Source: Syntrophobacterales bacterium (GTDB lineage: Bacteria; Desulfobacterota; Desulfobaccia; Desulfobaccales; 0-14-0-80-60-11). Taken from it: a DNA stretch of 56,406 bases. The stretch lies in NCBI GenBank assembly GCA_023229795.1, contig JALNYP010000024.1, positions 1 to 56,406 of the forward strand, written 5' to 3'. How positions within the stretch are numbered: the stretch's first letter is position 1; each line of letters begins with the position of its first letter. Below are positions 24,943-33,704 of this stretch, in pieces. The position numbers were made by a program, and so were the translations under genes. A model generated the notes under the pieces. It was not told the DNA's origin. It saw only the letters and a list, made by a program, of their open reading frames with translations, and ran no database searches.

Positions 24943-25965
24943 GTGAACTCCCAGACCCTCAACCTCCGCCACCACCTCCTGGCCATCTCCGCCTCGCTGC
25001 TCATCGGCGCGGGCCTGATGGCCGTGAAGTTCCTGGCTTTTTATCTTACCGATTCCGCCGCCATCCTCTCCGACGCCCTGGAGTCCATCATCAACGTGGT
25101 CGCGGCCGGCTTCGCCCTGGTCATCATCATCATTGCCGCCAAGAGCCCCGACCCCAGCCATCCTTACGGCCACGGCAAGGTCGAATTCTTCTCCGCCGGC
25201 TTCGAAGGCGCCCTCATCATCCTGGCGGCCTTGGGGATTTTCTATGAGGCCTGGCCCCGGCTCTTTTACCCCCAGGCTATCCCTCGATTGGAAAAGGGCA
25301 TGCTCCTCATCCTGGGCGCCGCCCTGGTGAACCTCGTCCTGGGCGCCATCCTGGTGATGGTGGGCCGGCGCACCAAATCCATCGTCCTGGTGGCCGACGG
25401 CAGGCACGTCCTCACCGACGTCTATACTACCGCCGGCGTCCTGGTGGGCCTGGTGGGCGTTTACTTTACCGGCTGGAACTGGCTGGACGGCGCCGTGGCC
25501 TTCCTGGTGGCCCTCAATATCCTGGTCACCGGCGCCCGCCTGGTGTGGCAGTCTGCGGCCGGGCTCATGGACACCTCCGACCCCCGGCTCCTTGACGAGA
25601 TCTGCCGGGTGATCGCCGGCCACCGCCGCCCCATGTGGATCGACATCCATCAACTCCGGGCCCGGCGGGCTGGCGCCCGCGTGTTCATCGACTTTCACCT
25701 GATCCTGCCCCGGGACCTCTCCCTGGAAGAGAGCCACGCCGAGGTCAAGCAAATGGAAACGATCCTCACCGATTATTTCGCGGGCCAGGCCGATATCCTC
25801 ATCCATGCGGACCCCTGCATGCGGCCGGAGTGCACCATTTGCGGCCAGGAAACCTGCGACCACCGTCAGGAAGCCCCCAAAATGCAGTTCCTCTGGCAGC
25901 GGGAGACCCTGACCTGCGAAGGTCCCCATAAGACCCCGAAACCAGCCGGGGAGCCGGAAAAATAA
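24943..25965 (+). CDS. cation diffusion facilitator (CDF) metal exporter
   Basis: A 340-residue transporter starting at GTG. Six helices are expected. The first half has AFYLTDSAAILSDALESIIN, the TM2 region in which many CDF proteins have two Asp, here Glu and Asn at the matching positions. Helix 5 has VADGRHVLTD (His and Asp four apart). HPYGHGKVE lies between helices 2 and 3, and the cytoplasmic domain has the usual HAEVKQM-type pattern. An unusual C-terminal tail, CMRPECTICGQETCDHR, supplies four Cys and one His, perhaps an extra metal site. Zn, Fe or Mn are the likely substrates. Confidence 0.88.
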   Translation: MNSQTLNLRHHLLAISASLLIGAGLMAVKFLAFYLTDSAAILSDALESIINVVAAGFALVIIIIAAKSPDPSHPYGHGKVEFFSAGFEGALIILAALGIFYEAWPRLFYPQAIPRLEKGMLLILGAALVNLVLGAILVMVGRRTKSIVLVADGRHVLTDVYTTAGVLVGLVGVYFTGWNWLDGAVAFLVALNILVTGARLVWQSAAGLMDTSDPRLLDEICRVIAGHRRPMWIDIHQLRARRAGARVFIDFHLILPRDLSLEESHAEVKQMETILTDYFAGQADILIHADPCMRPECTICGQETCDHRQEAPKMQFLWQRETLTCEGPHKTPKPAGEPEK

Positions 25966-26053
25966 GATGATCTCTACGGCGTCTTTGCGTGAGACCGATT
26001 CTTTAAATTGATACTCTCCCCACCCCACGCTCATCTCTGAAGGGAAAACACCT

Positions 26054-27802
26054 ATGGCATCCAAACGCATCCTCATCATCGGCGCGGTGGCCCTGGGGCC
26101 TAAGGTGGCCTGCCGGGTCAAACGCCTGCGCCCCGACTTCGAAGTCACTATGGTGGACCAGGGCGATTACATCTCCTACGGGGGCTGCGGCATCCCCTAC
26201 TATATCTCCGGCGATCTCAGCGATATTAAGGAGTTGATGAGCACCAGCTTCCACATGCTCCGCACCCCGGAGTTCTTCGAAAATGCCAAGGACGTCCGGG
26301 TCCGCACCCGCACCCGGGCCCTGGCCATCGACCGGGAACGCCGCCTGGTGCGCCTTAAGGACCTGGAATCCGGCCGGGAGGAAGACCTCTCCTATGACGA
26401 GCTGGTCCTGGCCACCGGCAGCCGGCCCCGCGCCCTCTCCGTTCCCGGCGTTGGCCTCCCCGGGGTCATGAGCGTCGCCAGCCTCCCCGCGGCCATGGCC
26501 GTCCGGGACCGCATCGCCAAGGGCCAGGTGGGCAACGCCGTCATCATCGGCGCCGGCGCCATCGGCTGCGAGATGGCCGAGGCCCTCAGCGACCTCTGGG
26601 GCCTGGACACCACCCTGGTCGAAATCACCCCCCAGGTCCTCCCCGGCGTCCTCGAGCCGGGCCTAGCCCGCATGGTCGCCAAGCATCTCCGGGATAAGGG
26701 CATCAATCTCCACCTGGAGGAATCCGTTCAGGAAATCCGCGCCGTAGAAGGCGGCGAGACCGCCCTGGAAGTCGTCACCGATAACCGCGTCATCCCCGCC
26801 GACCTGGTCATCACCGCGGTAGGGGCCGCGCCCAACTCCGAGTTGGCCGCCCAGGCGGGCCTCCTGGTCGCACCGGAAGGCGGCCTCGTGGTCAATCGCC
26901 GCCTCCAGACCTCCGACCCGCACATTTACGCCGGCGGCGACTGCATCATGAACCACCACCTCATCACCGGCCAAGCCGTCTATTACCCCTCCGGGTCGCT
27001 CGCCAACCGCCAGGGCCGGGTCATCGGCACCAACCTGGCCGACGGAGCCGCCGCCTTCAATGGCATCGTCGGCTCCTTCACCTTAAAGACCTTCGACCTG
27101 GCCATCGCCGGCGCCGGCCTCAGCCTGGCCCAGGCCGAACACGCCGGCTTCGACGCCGCCTCCGCCCTGGTCATCCAGGCCGACCGGGCCCACTTTTACC
27201 CCACCCAGGACCTCATGTACCTCAACCTGGTGGTGGATAAGAAAACCCGGCGCCTCCTGGGGGCCCAGGGCTTGAGCTCCAACGGCGACGCCCTGGTGGG
27301 CCGCATCAACAGCATTGCCGCGCTCCTGCCCTTCAAGGCCGACCTCGCCGACCTTTCCAACCTCGAAGTGGCCTACGCCCCGCCCTTCGCCGCGGCCCTG
27401 GATATCGTCAACGCCGTGGCCAACACCCTGGAAAATATGCTGGACGGCTACAACCGCACCATCGAAGTGGACGAGTTCGAAAAATGCTTCCTCACCGATC
27501 AGGCCGCGGACTCCCTCTGCCTGGACGTCCGGGGCGCGGCCAACGCCGCCCCCTACGTGGACCTCTTCGGCGGCCGTTGGCTCAACATCCCCCAGGAGAC
27601 CCTCAAACACCGCTTTCTTGAAATCCCGCCGGACAAGCGCCTCCTGGTGGTCTGCAACTCCGGCGTCCGCTCCTATGAGGCCCTGCGGCAGCTAGAAACC
27701 GCGGGCTTCTGTAACGCCGTCAACCTCCAGGGCGGCATCGCGGCCCTCAAAAAATCCGGCGCCTTGGACCTGAGCGACTCCGAGGAACCACCCAAGGAAT
27801 AA
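26054..27802 (+). CDS. CoA-disulfide reductase-like flavoprotein with C-terminal rhodanese domain
   Basis: A 582-residue protein. The N-terminal FAD fold (KRILIIGAVALGPKVACRVK) is followed by the redox Cys of the family at about 45 (ISYGGCGIPYYISG). An NAD(P) fold (NAVIIGAGAIGCEMAEALSD) and IYAGGDCIMNHH (FAD contact) come next, then a dimerisation domain. The last 110 residues are a rhodanese domain with Cys about 534 (LLVVCNSGVRSYEA). This matches the CoADR-RHD group, linked to reduction of polysulfide or CoA-persulfide in sulfur-metabolising anaerobes. The substrate here is not shown. Confidence 0.85.
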   Translation: MASKRILIIGAVALGPKVACRVKRLRPDFEVTMVDQGDYISYGGCGIPYYISGDLSDIKELMSTSFHMLRTPEFFENAKDVRVRTRTRALAIDRERRLVRLKDLESGREEDLSYDELVLATGSRPRALSVPGVGLPGVMSVASLPAAMAVRDRIAKGQVGNAVIIGAGAIGCEMAEALSDLWGLDTTLVEITPQVLPGVLEPGLARMVAKHLRDKGINLHLEESVQEIRAVEGGETALEVVTDNRVIPADLVITAVGAAPNSELAAQAGLLVAPEGGLVVNRRLQTSDPHIYAGGDCIMNHHLITGQAVYYPSGSLANRQGRVIGTNLADGAAAFNGIVGSFTLKTFDLAIAGAGLSLAQAEHAGFDAASALVIQADRAHFYPTQDLMYLNLVVDKKTRRLLGAQGLSSNGDALVGRINSIAALLPFKADLADLSNLEVAYAPPFAAALDIVNAVANTLENMLDGYNRTIEVDEFEKCFLTDQAADSLCLDVRGAANAAPYVDLFGGRWLNIPQETLKHRFLEIPPDKRLLVVCNSGVRSYEALRQLETAGFCNAVNLQGGIAALKKSGALDLSDSEEPPKE

Positions 27803-27821
27803 TTTTTCCAAGGAAAACTCC

Positions 27822-29096
27822 ATGACCTTTAAGGGGGGGAACCATAGCTTCATACTGCTTTCCATCATCTTTTCCCTCATTGCCGCCGTGGTTTTGGCAG
27901 AGTGGTGCTTGGGGATGAGGGAAAATTACGCCCGCCAGTCCGTCCTCGATTTTGCCGATACCAAGCGACTCCAGACCTTGGGATGGGGAGGATTCCTCAA
28001 GGAAAATTTGAATATTCACGTAACTGATGGTCTGGGGGGCAAGGTCCGGTGGACCAACAACACCGCGGGATTTCGTAGCGCTAAAGAATTCACCCCCAAC
28101 CCTGCCCCGGGGGTCTTACGACTCCTCTCCCTCGGTGACTCGTTTAACGCCGGCTACCGGGTGGGCCAGGATGAGATCCTGTCTCATTGGCAGGATGAGT
28201 GGATTAACCGGCATTATGGCCCGGCCGAAATTCTGGTGGCCGAAACTGCCGACCCGGTCAACGCCTTGGCTTATTTGGACAGGTTCGGCCTCAAGTTAAA
28301 ACCCCGGATTGTGCTCTTGGGAATCACCCTGGGGAATGATATCGTCCAGGCGTACCAGGAGCTGGATACTCAAAGCCAGTATTTTCTCACCACCTGTAAC
28401 GGACAGGTGCATATCGAGGAGAGCCGCACTCTCCCCATTGAGTTTGACGAGTTGGCGGCCCATCAGATACCGCCGGACTATCTGCAGTCCGAGAGGCCGG
28501 CCGGGAGATTTATCCGCAGAGCTGGCCGGTGGCTGCAAAGAAGATCCTTGTTGCGGCGTTTCTATCAACAGCATGAAGCCATCACCAGTTGGGGGGACCG
28601 CGATCATCTGAGTCTCTTTGACCCTAACAACGGTTTTGGGGTGTTTACCAATCCCTTAACTCCTGAAATTGAGAAAGCCTACCAGCGCTTATTTCGTACC
28701 CTCACGGGGTTCGCTCTCCTCTGCCGGCAGCATGGGATAATTTTCGCGGTGCAAATATTTCCGCAACGGTATCAGGTGCAACCCGAAGACTGGACCCGAG
28801 CCGTCGAGGAGTACGGTTTAAAGGCCTCCCGTTTTAATCTGATGACCCCTAACCAAAAGATCGCCGCCTTCTGCCGGGCCCAGGGCATCATCTGCATCGA
28901 TCCCACCGCCGCGCTGGCTCAGCGCTACGCCAGAACCGGGCAAGCCATGTACCTGCCCCGGGGGGATATGCACTGGAATAAAGAGGGCCATCTGGCTTTC
29001 TTCGAAGAGTCCCTGCCGGCTTTTAAAGAATTGGTGCAGCGCTCCACGTCGATCCCTTCGGAGACCGCGGACTCAACGTCCCCCGGCAGACCTTAA
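27822..29096 (+). CDS. membrane-anchored SGNH/GDSL-type hydrolase-like protein
   Basis: A 424-residue protein with one N-terminal transmembrane helix (FILLSIIFSLIAAVVLAEW) and an extracytoplasmic domain. Block I of the SGNH family is seen at about 104-109 (SLGDSFNAGY, Ser 107) and the final block at D382 and H384 (GDMHWNKEGHLAFF). A GITLGNDI segment supplies a candidate Asn. Such proteins often acetylate or deacetylate sugars in capsule or cell wall. It lies 19 bases after the CoA-disulfide reductase gene but is unlikely to be functionally linked. Confidence 0.65.
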   Translation: MTFKGGNHSFILLSIIFSLIAAVVLAEWCLGMRENYARQSVLDFADTKRLQTLGWGGFLKENLNIHVTDGLGGKVRWTNNTAGFRSAKEFTPNPAPGVLRLLSLGDSFNAGYRVGQDEILSHWQDEWINRHYGPAEILVAETADPVNALAYLDRFGLKLKPRIVLLGITLGNDIVQAYQELDTQSQYFLTTCNGQVHIEESRTLPIEFDELAAHQIPPDYLQSERPAGRFIRRAGRWLQRRSLLRRFYQQHEAITSWGDRDHLSLFDPNNGFGVFTNPLTPEIEKAYQRLFRTLTGFALLCRQHGIIFAVQIFPQRYQVQPEDWTRAVEEYGLKASRFNLMTPNQKIAAFCRAQGIICIDPTAALAQRYARTGQAMYLPRGDMHWNKEGHLAFFEESLPAFKELVQRSTSIPSETADSTSPGRP

Positions 29097-29247
29097 AACC
29101 CGGCTCCGCCGGCCCCCCCCTGGCGTCTTGGGAAGGGAGCCATTTGGGAGAGAATATCGAATAAATATATTCAAAGGCAGGAAGGTGTCGATCGTGGCAA
29201 GTGCGCCCCCGCGGTGCGGTTCCCTTCCTGTAGGGTTCCTGACTGCT

Positions 29248-29511
29248 TCAGTGCCGTTTGAGGCTCTCCAATGCTTCTTCGTATTCGGTCAAAACCTTTT
29301 GCCAGTGCTGCAACTCTTGATATTCTTGCTTCCAGCCCTGGCTATGATGCTGTTCGGACAAGCCTCCCTGCTCCAGGGCGTGTAGAAACGCCTCCGTCGT
29401 CATTCCGCACTGCCTCTCCCGCCTTGCGAGCGCATCTTGCAACCGCCTTACCATTCTCTGGCAAAAGGCGATTTCCCTGCCAATAGATATCTCATATTCA
29501 TCCGTATGCAT
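29248..29511 (-). CDS. hypothetical protein, helical
   Basis: An 87-residue protein from ATG at 29511 (MHTDEYEISIGREIAF), with AGAGG upstream. The sequence is helical and charged, with Arg-rich (RRLQDALARRERQ) and acidic (KQEYQELQHWQKVLTEYEEA) stretches typical of a coiled-coil pair. No domain is recognised. It could be half of a small interacting pair, but the neighbouring minus-strand sequence shows no clear partner. Confidence 0.5.
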   Translation of the reverse strand: MHTDEYEISIGREIAFCQRMVRRLQDALARRERQCGMTTEAFLHALEQGGLSEQHHSQGWKQEYQELQHWQKVLTEYEEALESLKRH

Positions 29512-29845
29512 TGCCAATCCTCTGTTCCATTAGAGATTGAGGCCGAAGCCCGAATCCGAACCTGCTTTTGCCCTGCCCATGGATTATACCTTTTTTCATC
29601 CAATCCGGATTGCCAGCCTGGGTAGCGATCCCCCCCCATGGCTGCCCTGTTGGGTTATAAGTTGCAGCTTTCCCCTCACCCCAACTTCCAGGATTCAAAG
29701 GAACCAGCCCAAAGATCAGATATAATCAGGATAGAATTGACAGATACGATTTGAAAGCGCCAAAGGCTTATGGAAATATGGAAAGTTTTTATAGAAGATT
29801 AAGTTGAATTATCATACTTCATTAAGATTGTAAAAATTATCTCGC
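29512..29845. other. 334-base gap
   Basis: A reading frame at 29498-29698 on the minus strand is Gly-rich and lacks a ribosome site, so I do not call it. Nothing else is visible; the right half is AT-rich. Confidence 0.4.
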
Positions 29846-30052
29846 CTAATAAAATGTTGGTTTAATGAAATGGCCTGTCTCTATCCAACTTAAAAAATAA
29901 CTTCTGAGTCCGTCATACGAACGATTTTCCCCATATTGCTTTACCAGTTCAAGTCTTTTTTGTAACGGTATCGTGAAGTAAAGCGGACTGTCAATAAACA
30001 ACGAAACGATTTCTTTTCGTATTAAATAATCTGAGATTTTATATGATATCAT
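29846..30052 (-). CDS. hypothetical protein, AT-rich, 68 residues
   Basis: It starts MISYKISDYLIRKEIV and has SPLYFTIPLQKRLELVKQYG and ending IETGHFIKPTFY. The composition is that of a folded small protein and base use is AT-rich, unlike the flanking host genes. It lies 32 bases after the 54-residue gene on the same strand, so the two may form a unit. The ribosome site is weak. Function unknown. Confidence 0.4.
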   Translation of the reverse strand: MISYKISDYLIRKEIVSLFIDSPLYFTIPLQKRLELVKQYGENRSYDGLRSYFLSWIETGHFIKPTFY

Positions 30053-30084
30053 TTTGGGACCATCCCAAGTCTTGAAGCCTTATA

Positions 30085-30249
30085 TTACGGATATTTTAAA
30101 TGATCATCATCAACCTTTTGAAAATTTCGTTGAAATAAATTATATAATAATATCCCCATCGTCCAGGGCACTATCAATAACACATAGCAGACTGCCCAAA
30201 GGAGCACGCCCTGGATGCTCGGTTCAAAAGCTCGATAGTCAGGCTGCAT
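30085..30249 (-). CDS. very small membrane protein, 54 residues, too short for most gene callers
   Basis: It starts MQPDYRAFEPSIQGVLLWAV behind AAGAGGAAA and ends HLKYP. A hydrophobic stretch (residues 14-36, with LLWAVCYVLLIVPWTMGILL) is a clear transmembrane helix, and an acidic tail follows. A good ribosome site, amino acid pattern and following gene support it. It is AT-rich like its neighbour. No family is recognised. Confidence 0.5.
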   Translation of the reverse strand: MQPDYRAFEPSIQGVLLWAVCYVLLIVPWTMGILLYNLFQRNFQKVDDDHLKYP

Positions 30250-30450
30250 GGCAATTTCCTCTTGGAAATCTGATTTTGCAATTTAAGTGCCATAGACTAA
30301 TTTATTGAATTTACAGAGTATATTTTTAATTACCTCTATAATAAATTACAATATTTTGGAAGATTGTTTGAGTTTTGGACAAACTCAGCGATTATAGTTT
30401 GAAACTTCCTCTAAGAAAAAATATTTTTCGCGGCATCATTCCCTCATACC

Positions 30451-30479
30451 TTGACAATCCCGCCATCTATGGACATAAT
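30451..30479 (+). promoter_or_regulatory. sigma-70-type promoter candidate for YHS gene
   Basis: TTGACA, a 17-base spacer and CATAAT, ending 48 bases upstream of the GTG start at 30527. Confidence 0.55.
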
Positions 30480-30526
30480 TTTATCCAGATAATGTGAACC
30501 CGTGCATACCCCCCAAGGAGAATCTA

Positions 30527-30802
30527 GTGAAAAAATTCAAGCTCTTGATCCTGGCCCTGACCCTAACAGCCTTGGTCGCGGGCAACCTCTGGGCCGCCGA
30601 CGCCAAGCCCCAGACCACCTGTCCGGTCCTGGCCGGCAACGTCAACAAACAGGTCTATGCCGACTATAAGGGCAAACGCATCTACTTCTGCTGCCAGGGC
30701 TGCGACGCCGAGTTTAAGAAAAACCCGGACAAGTACATGAAAAAGCTGAAAGAACAGGGCGTCACCCTGGAACCCAGCCCCGCCGCGCCCGCCAAAAAGT
30801 AA
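30527..30802 (+). CDS. secreted YHS-domain-like metal-binding protein
   Basis: A 91-residue protein from GTG at 30527 behind AAGGAG. A signal peptide (LLILALTLTALVAGNLWAAD) is followed by a YHS/TRASH-like domain: CPVLAGNVNKQVYADYKGKR, then IYFCCQGCDAEFKKNP. The three Cys near FCCQGC plus the earlier CPV make a probable transition-metal site. Such proteins often bind or traffic copper or mercury. It stands alone with its own promoter. Exact metal unknown. Confidence 0.8.
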   Translation: MKKFKLLILALTLTALVAGNLWAADAKPQTTCPVLAGNVNKQVYADYKGKRIYFCCQGCDAEFKKNPDKYMKKLKEQGVTLEPSPAAPAKK

Positions 30803-30966
30803 CCCCGCCCCGATTGGCCGGGCCGCCCCAGGGATCGGGTCGCCCTGACCCTGATCCCCGAGGCGCCCGGGTTTCCCGGTAACCGTCGCCGCCCTCCCCT
30901 GCCCCGCCCTTGACAGCGCCCCCGGCCCTGTGGCACATTTGACCCAAAAACCACTCGGACGGGTTT

Positions 30967-31383
30967 ATGCACAGCTACCGCCAAGAACTCTGGTTCCAGG
31001 TCCCCGGCCGCCGGGCCTTCATCAATATCACCCCCCAGGTGCAGCAGTGCCTTAAGGACAGCGGCATCACCGAAGGCCTGGTCCTGGTAAACGCCATGCA
31101 CATCACCGCCAGCGTCTTCATCAATGACGACGAACCCGGGCTGCATCACGACTACGAGGTCTGGCTCGAAAAGCTGGCGCCCCACGCCCCGGTCACCCAG
31201 TATCGCCACAATGTGGGCGAAGACAACGCCGACGCCCATCTGAAGCGCCAGGTCATGGGCCGGGAAGTGGTGGTGGCCGTCACCCGCGGCCAGCTCGATT
31301 TCGGCCCCTGGGAGCAGATCTTCTATGGCGAGTTCGACGGCGGCCGCCGCAAGCGGGTATTGGTAAAAATCATCGGCGAGTGA
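30967..31383 (+). CDS. YjbQ family protein (secondary thiamine-phosphate synthase-like)
   Basis: A 138-residue protein starting MHSYRQELWFQVPGRRAF. Family pattern: ITPQVQQCLKDSGITEGLVL, then NAMHITASVFINDDEPGLHHD, YRHNVGEDNADAHLKRQVMG and a C-terminal GPWEQIFYGEFDGGRRKRV. These are the conserved segments of YjbQ/UPF0047, a small enzyme reported to replace thiamine-phosphate synthase in E. coli. Length matches. No neighbouring thiamine gene is seen. Confidence 0.9.
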   Translation: MHSYRQELWFQVPGRRAFINITPQVQQCLKDSGITEGLVLVNAMHITASVFINDDEPGLHHDYEVWLEKLAPHAPVTQYRHNVGEDNADAHLKRQVMGREVVVAVTRGQLDFGPWEQIFYGEFDGGRRKRVLVKIIGE

Positions 31384-31390
31384 CAGTGCA

Positions 31391-31420
31391 GTGGGTGGCG
31401 CGGGCGTCTCGCCCGTGCCG
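31391..31420. repeat. intergenic palindromic repeat, family A
   Basis: A GCGGGCGTCTCGCCCGTGCC core, seven bases after the YjbQ stop. It recurs with the same core at 23326 and 54237. Confidence 0.6.
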
Positions 31421-31471
31421 GCCCAGGTTATTCCGTCCGATCAGGCCTCGGACCCCAGGGGGTGCCCCATC

Positions 31472-32404
31472 ATGGCTCATGAGAACCCGACGCCAGGCCG
31501 CCGGCCCCGGCTGCTTAAGGCCAGGCCGGTCTGGGATTTCCTCGCCGAGACTTACACCGCCTGGCGCCGGCACCAGGCCCAGACCCTGGGCGCGGCCCTG
31601 GCCTTCTACATCACCTTTTCCATGGCCCCGCTGCTCATCGTGATTACCGCGGTCTTCGGCGCGATTCTCGGCCAGGCCGCCATCCAGGCGGAAATCCTGA
31701 GACAGGCCCAGGAGCTCATCGGCGAGCAGGGCGCCGCCACCGTCAAATTGATGTTCGGGGCCGCCTACCTGCGGGGCTCGGGCCTGGCCGCCACCCTCAT
31801 CGGCATCTCGGTACTCCTGATCGGCTCCACCAGCGCCTTTGTCATGCTGAGACAAGCCCTCAACTTCATATGGGGAGCCCCGCTGGACGACGCCGCTTCC
31901 CTCTGGCACCTGGTGAAAGATCGATTGCTCTGTTGCGCCATGATCATGTTATTCGGACTCCTGATCGTGGTGTCGCTGTTGCTCAGCCTCGGACTGACCT
32001 TCCTCACCGGCTTCTTTAAGAACCTGCTGCCGCTGCCGCCCTTCTCCATCCAGGCCGCTGACTTCATGCTCTCCCTCTTCCTCCTCACCCTGCTCTTCGC
32101 CCTGACCTATAAAGTCTTGCCGGATGTGGACATCGCCTGGACCGACGTCTGGATCGGCGCGGCCATCACCGCGGTCCTCTTTACCCTGGGAAAATTCCTC
32201 TTCGGCCTCTATCTGGCCCGCAGCGCCATCAGTTCCGCCTATGGCGCCGCCAGTTCTCTGGCCATCCTGCTCATGTGGGTGTTCTACTCGGCCCAGATCT
32301 TTTTCATCGGCGCCGAAATCACCCAGGTGTACGCCAACCGCTATGGCTCCCGGGTCAAGCCCCGCAATAAAAAGGGCGGACCCGCCGGCCCGCCCCCTTA
32401 TTGA
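31472..32404 (+). CDS. YihY/virulence factor BrkB family membrane protein
   Basis: A 310-residue protein from ATG at 31472. The family landmarks are the early GAALAFYITFSMAPLLIVI, GSTSAFVMLRQALNFIWG, LLTLLFALTYKVLPDVD and the late SSAYGAASSLAILLMWVFYSAQIFFIGAE. Six transmembrane helices are expected. The family was once thought to be ribonuclease BN, but its true role is unknown. No partner gene in the neighbourhood helps. Confidence 0.9.
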   Translation: MAHENPTPGRRPRLLKARPVWDFLAETYTAWRRHQAQTLGAALAFYITFSMAPLLIVITAVFGAILGQAAIQAEILRQAQELIGEQGAATVKLMFGAAYLRGSGLAATLIGISVLLIGSTSAFVMLRQALNFIWGAPLDDAASLWHLVKDRLLCCAMIMLFGLLIVVSLLLSLGLTFLTGFFKNLLPLPPFSIQAADFMLSLFLLTLLFALTYKVLPDVDIAWTDVWIGAAITAVLFTLGKFLFGLYLARSAISSAYGAASSLAILLMWVFYSAQIFFIGAEITQVYANRYGSRVKPRNKKGGPAGPPPY

Positions 32405-32443
32405 TATCCTTTATTCTTTTAACCGAAAACCGAAAACGGTCTT

Positions 32444-33052
32444 TTACTCCTTCACCACGGTCGCCTTGACGATGGTCACCGGCTCCTTGGGCACGTTCTC
32501 ATACATCCCTTGAGTGGTAGTGGGCACCGCCTTAATCTTGTCCACTACGTCCTGGCCCTTGACCACCTTGCCGAACACCGCGTAGCCCCAGCCCGGGAGC
32601 GTCTTGCTCTTATGGTTGAGCATGGCGTTGTTGGCCACATTGATGAAAAACTGCGCCGTGGCCGAATCGGGGTCCTGCGTCCGGGCCATGGCTATGGTAT
32701 AGGGGTCATTGGTCAGGCCGTTGTCCGCTTCGTTCTTGATGGCGGCCCGGGTCGCCTTCTTGTTCAACTGGGCATCCAGACCGCCCCCCTGGATCATAAA
32801 GCCGTTGATGACCCGGTGAAAAACAGTGCCGTTATAGAAACCCGCCTTGACGTACTCCAGAAAATTGGCCACCGTAGCCGGCGCCTTGTCCGGATACAGC
32901 TCCAGGGTGATGTCTCCCATACTCGTTTCCAGTTTGACCAACGGATGACTCCTCTCTGCCCGGACGCTGAGCCCGGTTCCCAGGATTAAGCCCACCATCA
33001 GGCCGACAGCCAGGACCAGCCTGGCGCGCCCGCCGCCTCCGGTTAGTTTCAT
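32444..33052 (-). CDS. secreted cyclophilin-type peptidyl-prolyl isomerase
   Basis: A 202-residue protein from ATG at 33052 behind GGAGGG. A signal peptide (ARLVLAVGLMVGLILGTGLSV) gives export. Cyclophilin motifs: ITLELYPDKAPATVANFLEY, FHRVINGFMIQGGG (catalytic Arg in FHR), the AMARTQDPDSATAQFFINV substrate loop, and GYAVFGKVVKGQDVVDKI. It probably folds periplasmic proteins. It converges with yihY; the 39 bases between show no obvious terminator hairpin. Confidence 0.92.
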   Translation of the reverse strand: MKLTGGGGRARLVLAVGLMVGLILGTGLSVRAERSHPLVKLETSMGDITLELYPDKAPATVANFLEYVKAGFYNGTVFHRVINGFMIQGGGLDAQLNKKATRAAIKNEADNGLTNDPYTIAMARTQDPDSATAQFFINVANNAMLNHKSKTLPGWGYAVFGKVVKGQDVVDKIKAVPTTTQGMYENVPKEPVTIVKATVVKE

Positions 33053-33209
33053 GCCGATCCCTCCATGGTGATTGAGTTCACGATTGCACTGATCCCGCGC
33101 CGGGATCGGAGCTCGCGTCCAGTTTAACAAATCCCACTTAGGGAGCAAAGGAAAACCCGCCGCGGGCGCCGCCGCCCGTGGCCCCTCCGCCTCGCCAGGG
33201 CCGGTTATA

Positions 33210-33704
33210 CTAATAAACCTGCCGCCCCGGCAGCCGGGCCCACTCTTCTAAGAGTTGCCGGCATTCTTCCAGGAGAAACCCGGCATAAATGGCCACCGGG
33301 CTCCGGCTCAGGGCCTGCATCTGCAAGTTGCCGATGGGCATCTCGTTGAAGCCCAGCCGCGCCGCCTCCCCGATGCTGGTCCCATAAATCAGCCGGTCCA
33401 GCCGGGCCCAGTGAATCGCCGCAAAGCACATGGGACAGGGTTCGTTGGTGGAGTAGATCTCGCAGCCGGACAGGTGGTAACTTTTGAGCTTCCGGGCCGC
33501 CCGGCGGATGGCGTTCACTTCCGCGTGGCAGGTGGGGTCGCGGTCTTGAAGCACGGTGCTATGCCCCACGGCCAGAACCTCCTGCCCCCGCACCACGCAG
33601 GCCCCAAAAGGCCCGCCCTCTATCGCCGGCCACGGCGCCCGCACGACCGCCAGGGCCTGGCGCATAAACTCCGGATTGGGGGAAAACCGAGCCACCATCG
33701 CCAT
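33210..33704 (-). CDS. nucleoside/base deaminase, guanine-deaminase-like (CDA fold)
   Basis: A 164-residue enzyme from ATG at 33704 (MAMVARFSPNPEF); a TTG at 33728 and an ATG at 33698 are alternatives. The zinc site is TCHAEVNAIRRA (His-Ala-Glu) and EPCPMCFAAIHWAR (two Cys). The PFGACVV and VLAVGHSTV segments fit bacterial guanine deaminases and related proteins. TadA is an alternative, but the C-terminal ARLGFNEMPI favours the guanine deaminase group. The substrate is inferred, not shown. Confidence 0.8.
   Translation of the reverse strand: MAMVARFSPNPEFMRQALAVVRAPWPAIEGGPFGACVVRGQEVLAVGHSTVLQDRDPTCHAEVNAIRRAARKLKSYHLSGCEIYSTNEPCPMCFAAIHWARLDRLIYGTSIGEAARLGFNEMPIGNLQMQALSRSPVAIYAGFLLEECRQLLEEWARLPGRQVY

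Noticed and set aside
29498..29698. 66-residue minus-strand reading frame upstream of the 87-residue gene
   Set aside because: Gly/Pro-rich, no ribosome site, overlaps the start of the better-supported gene at 29248-29511.
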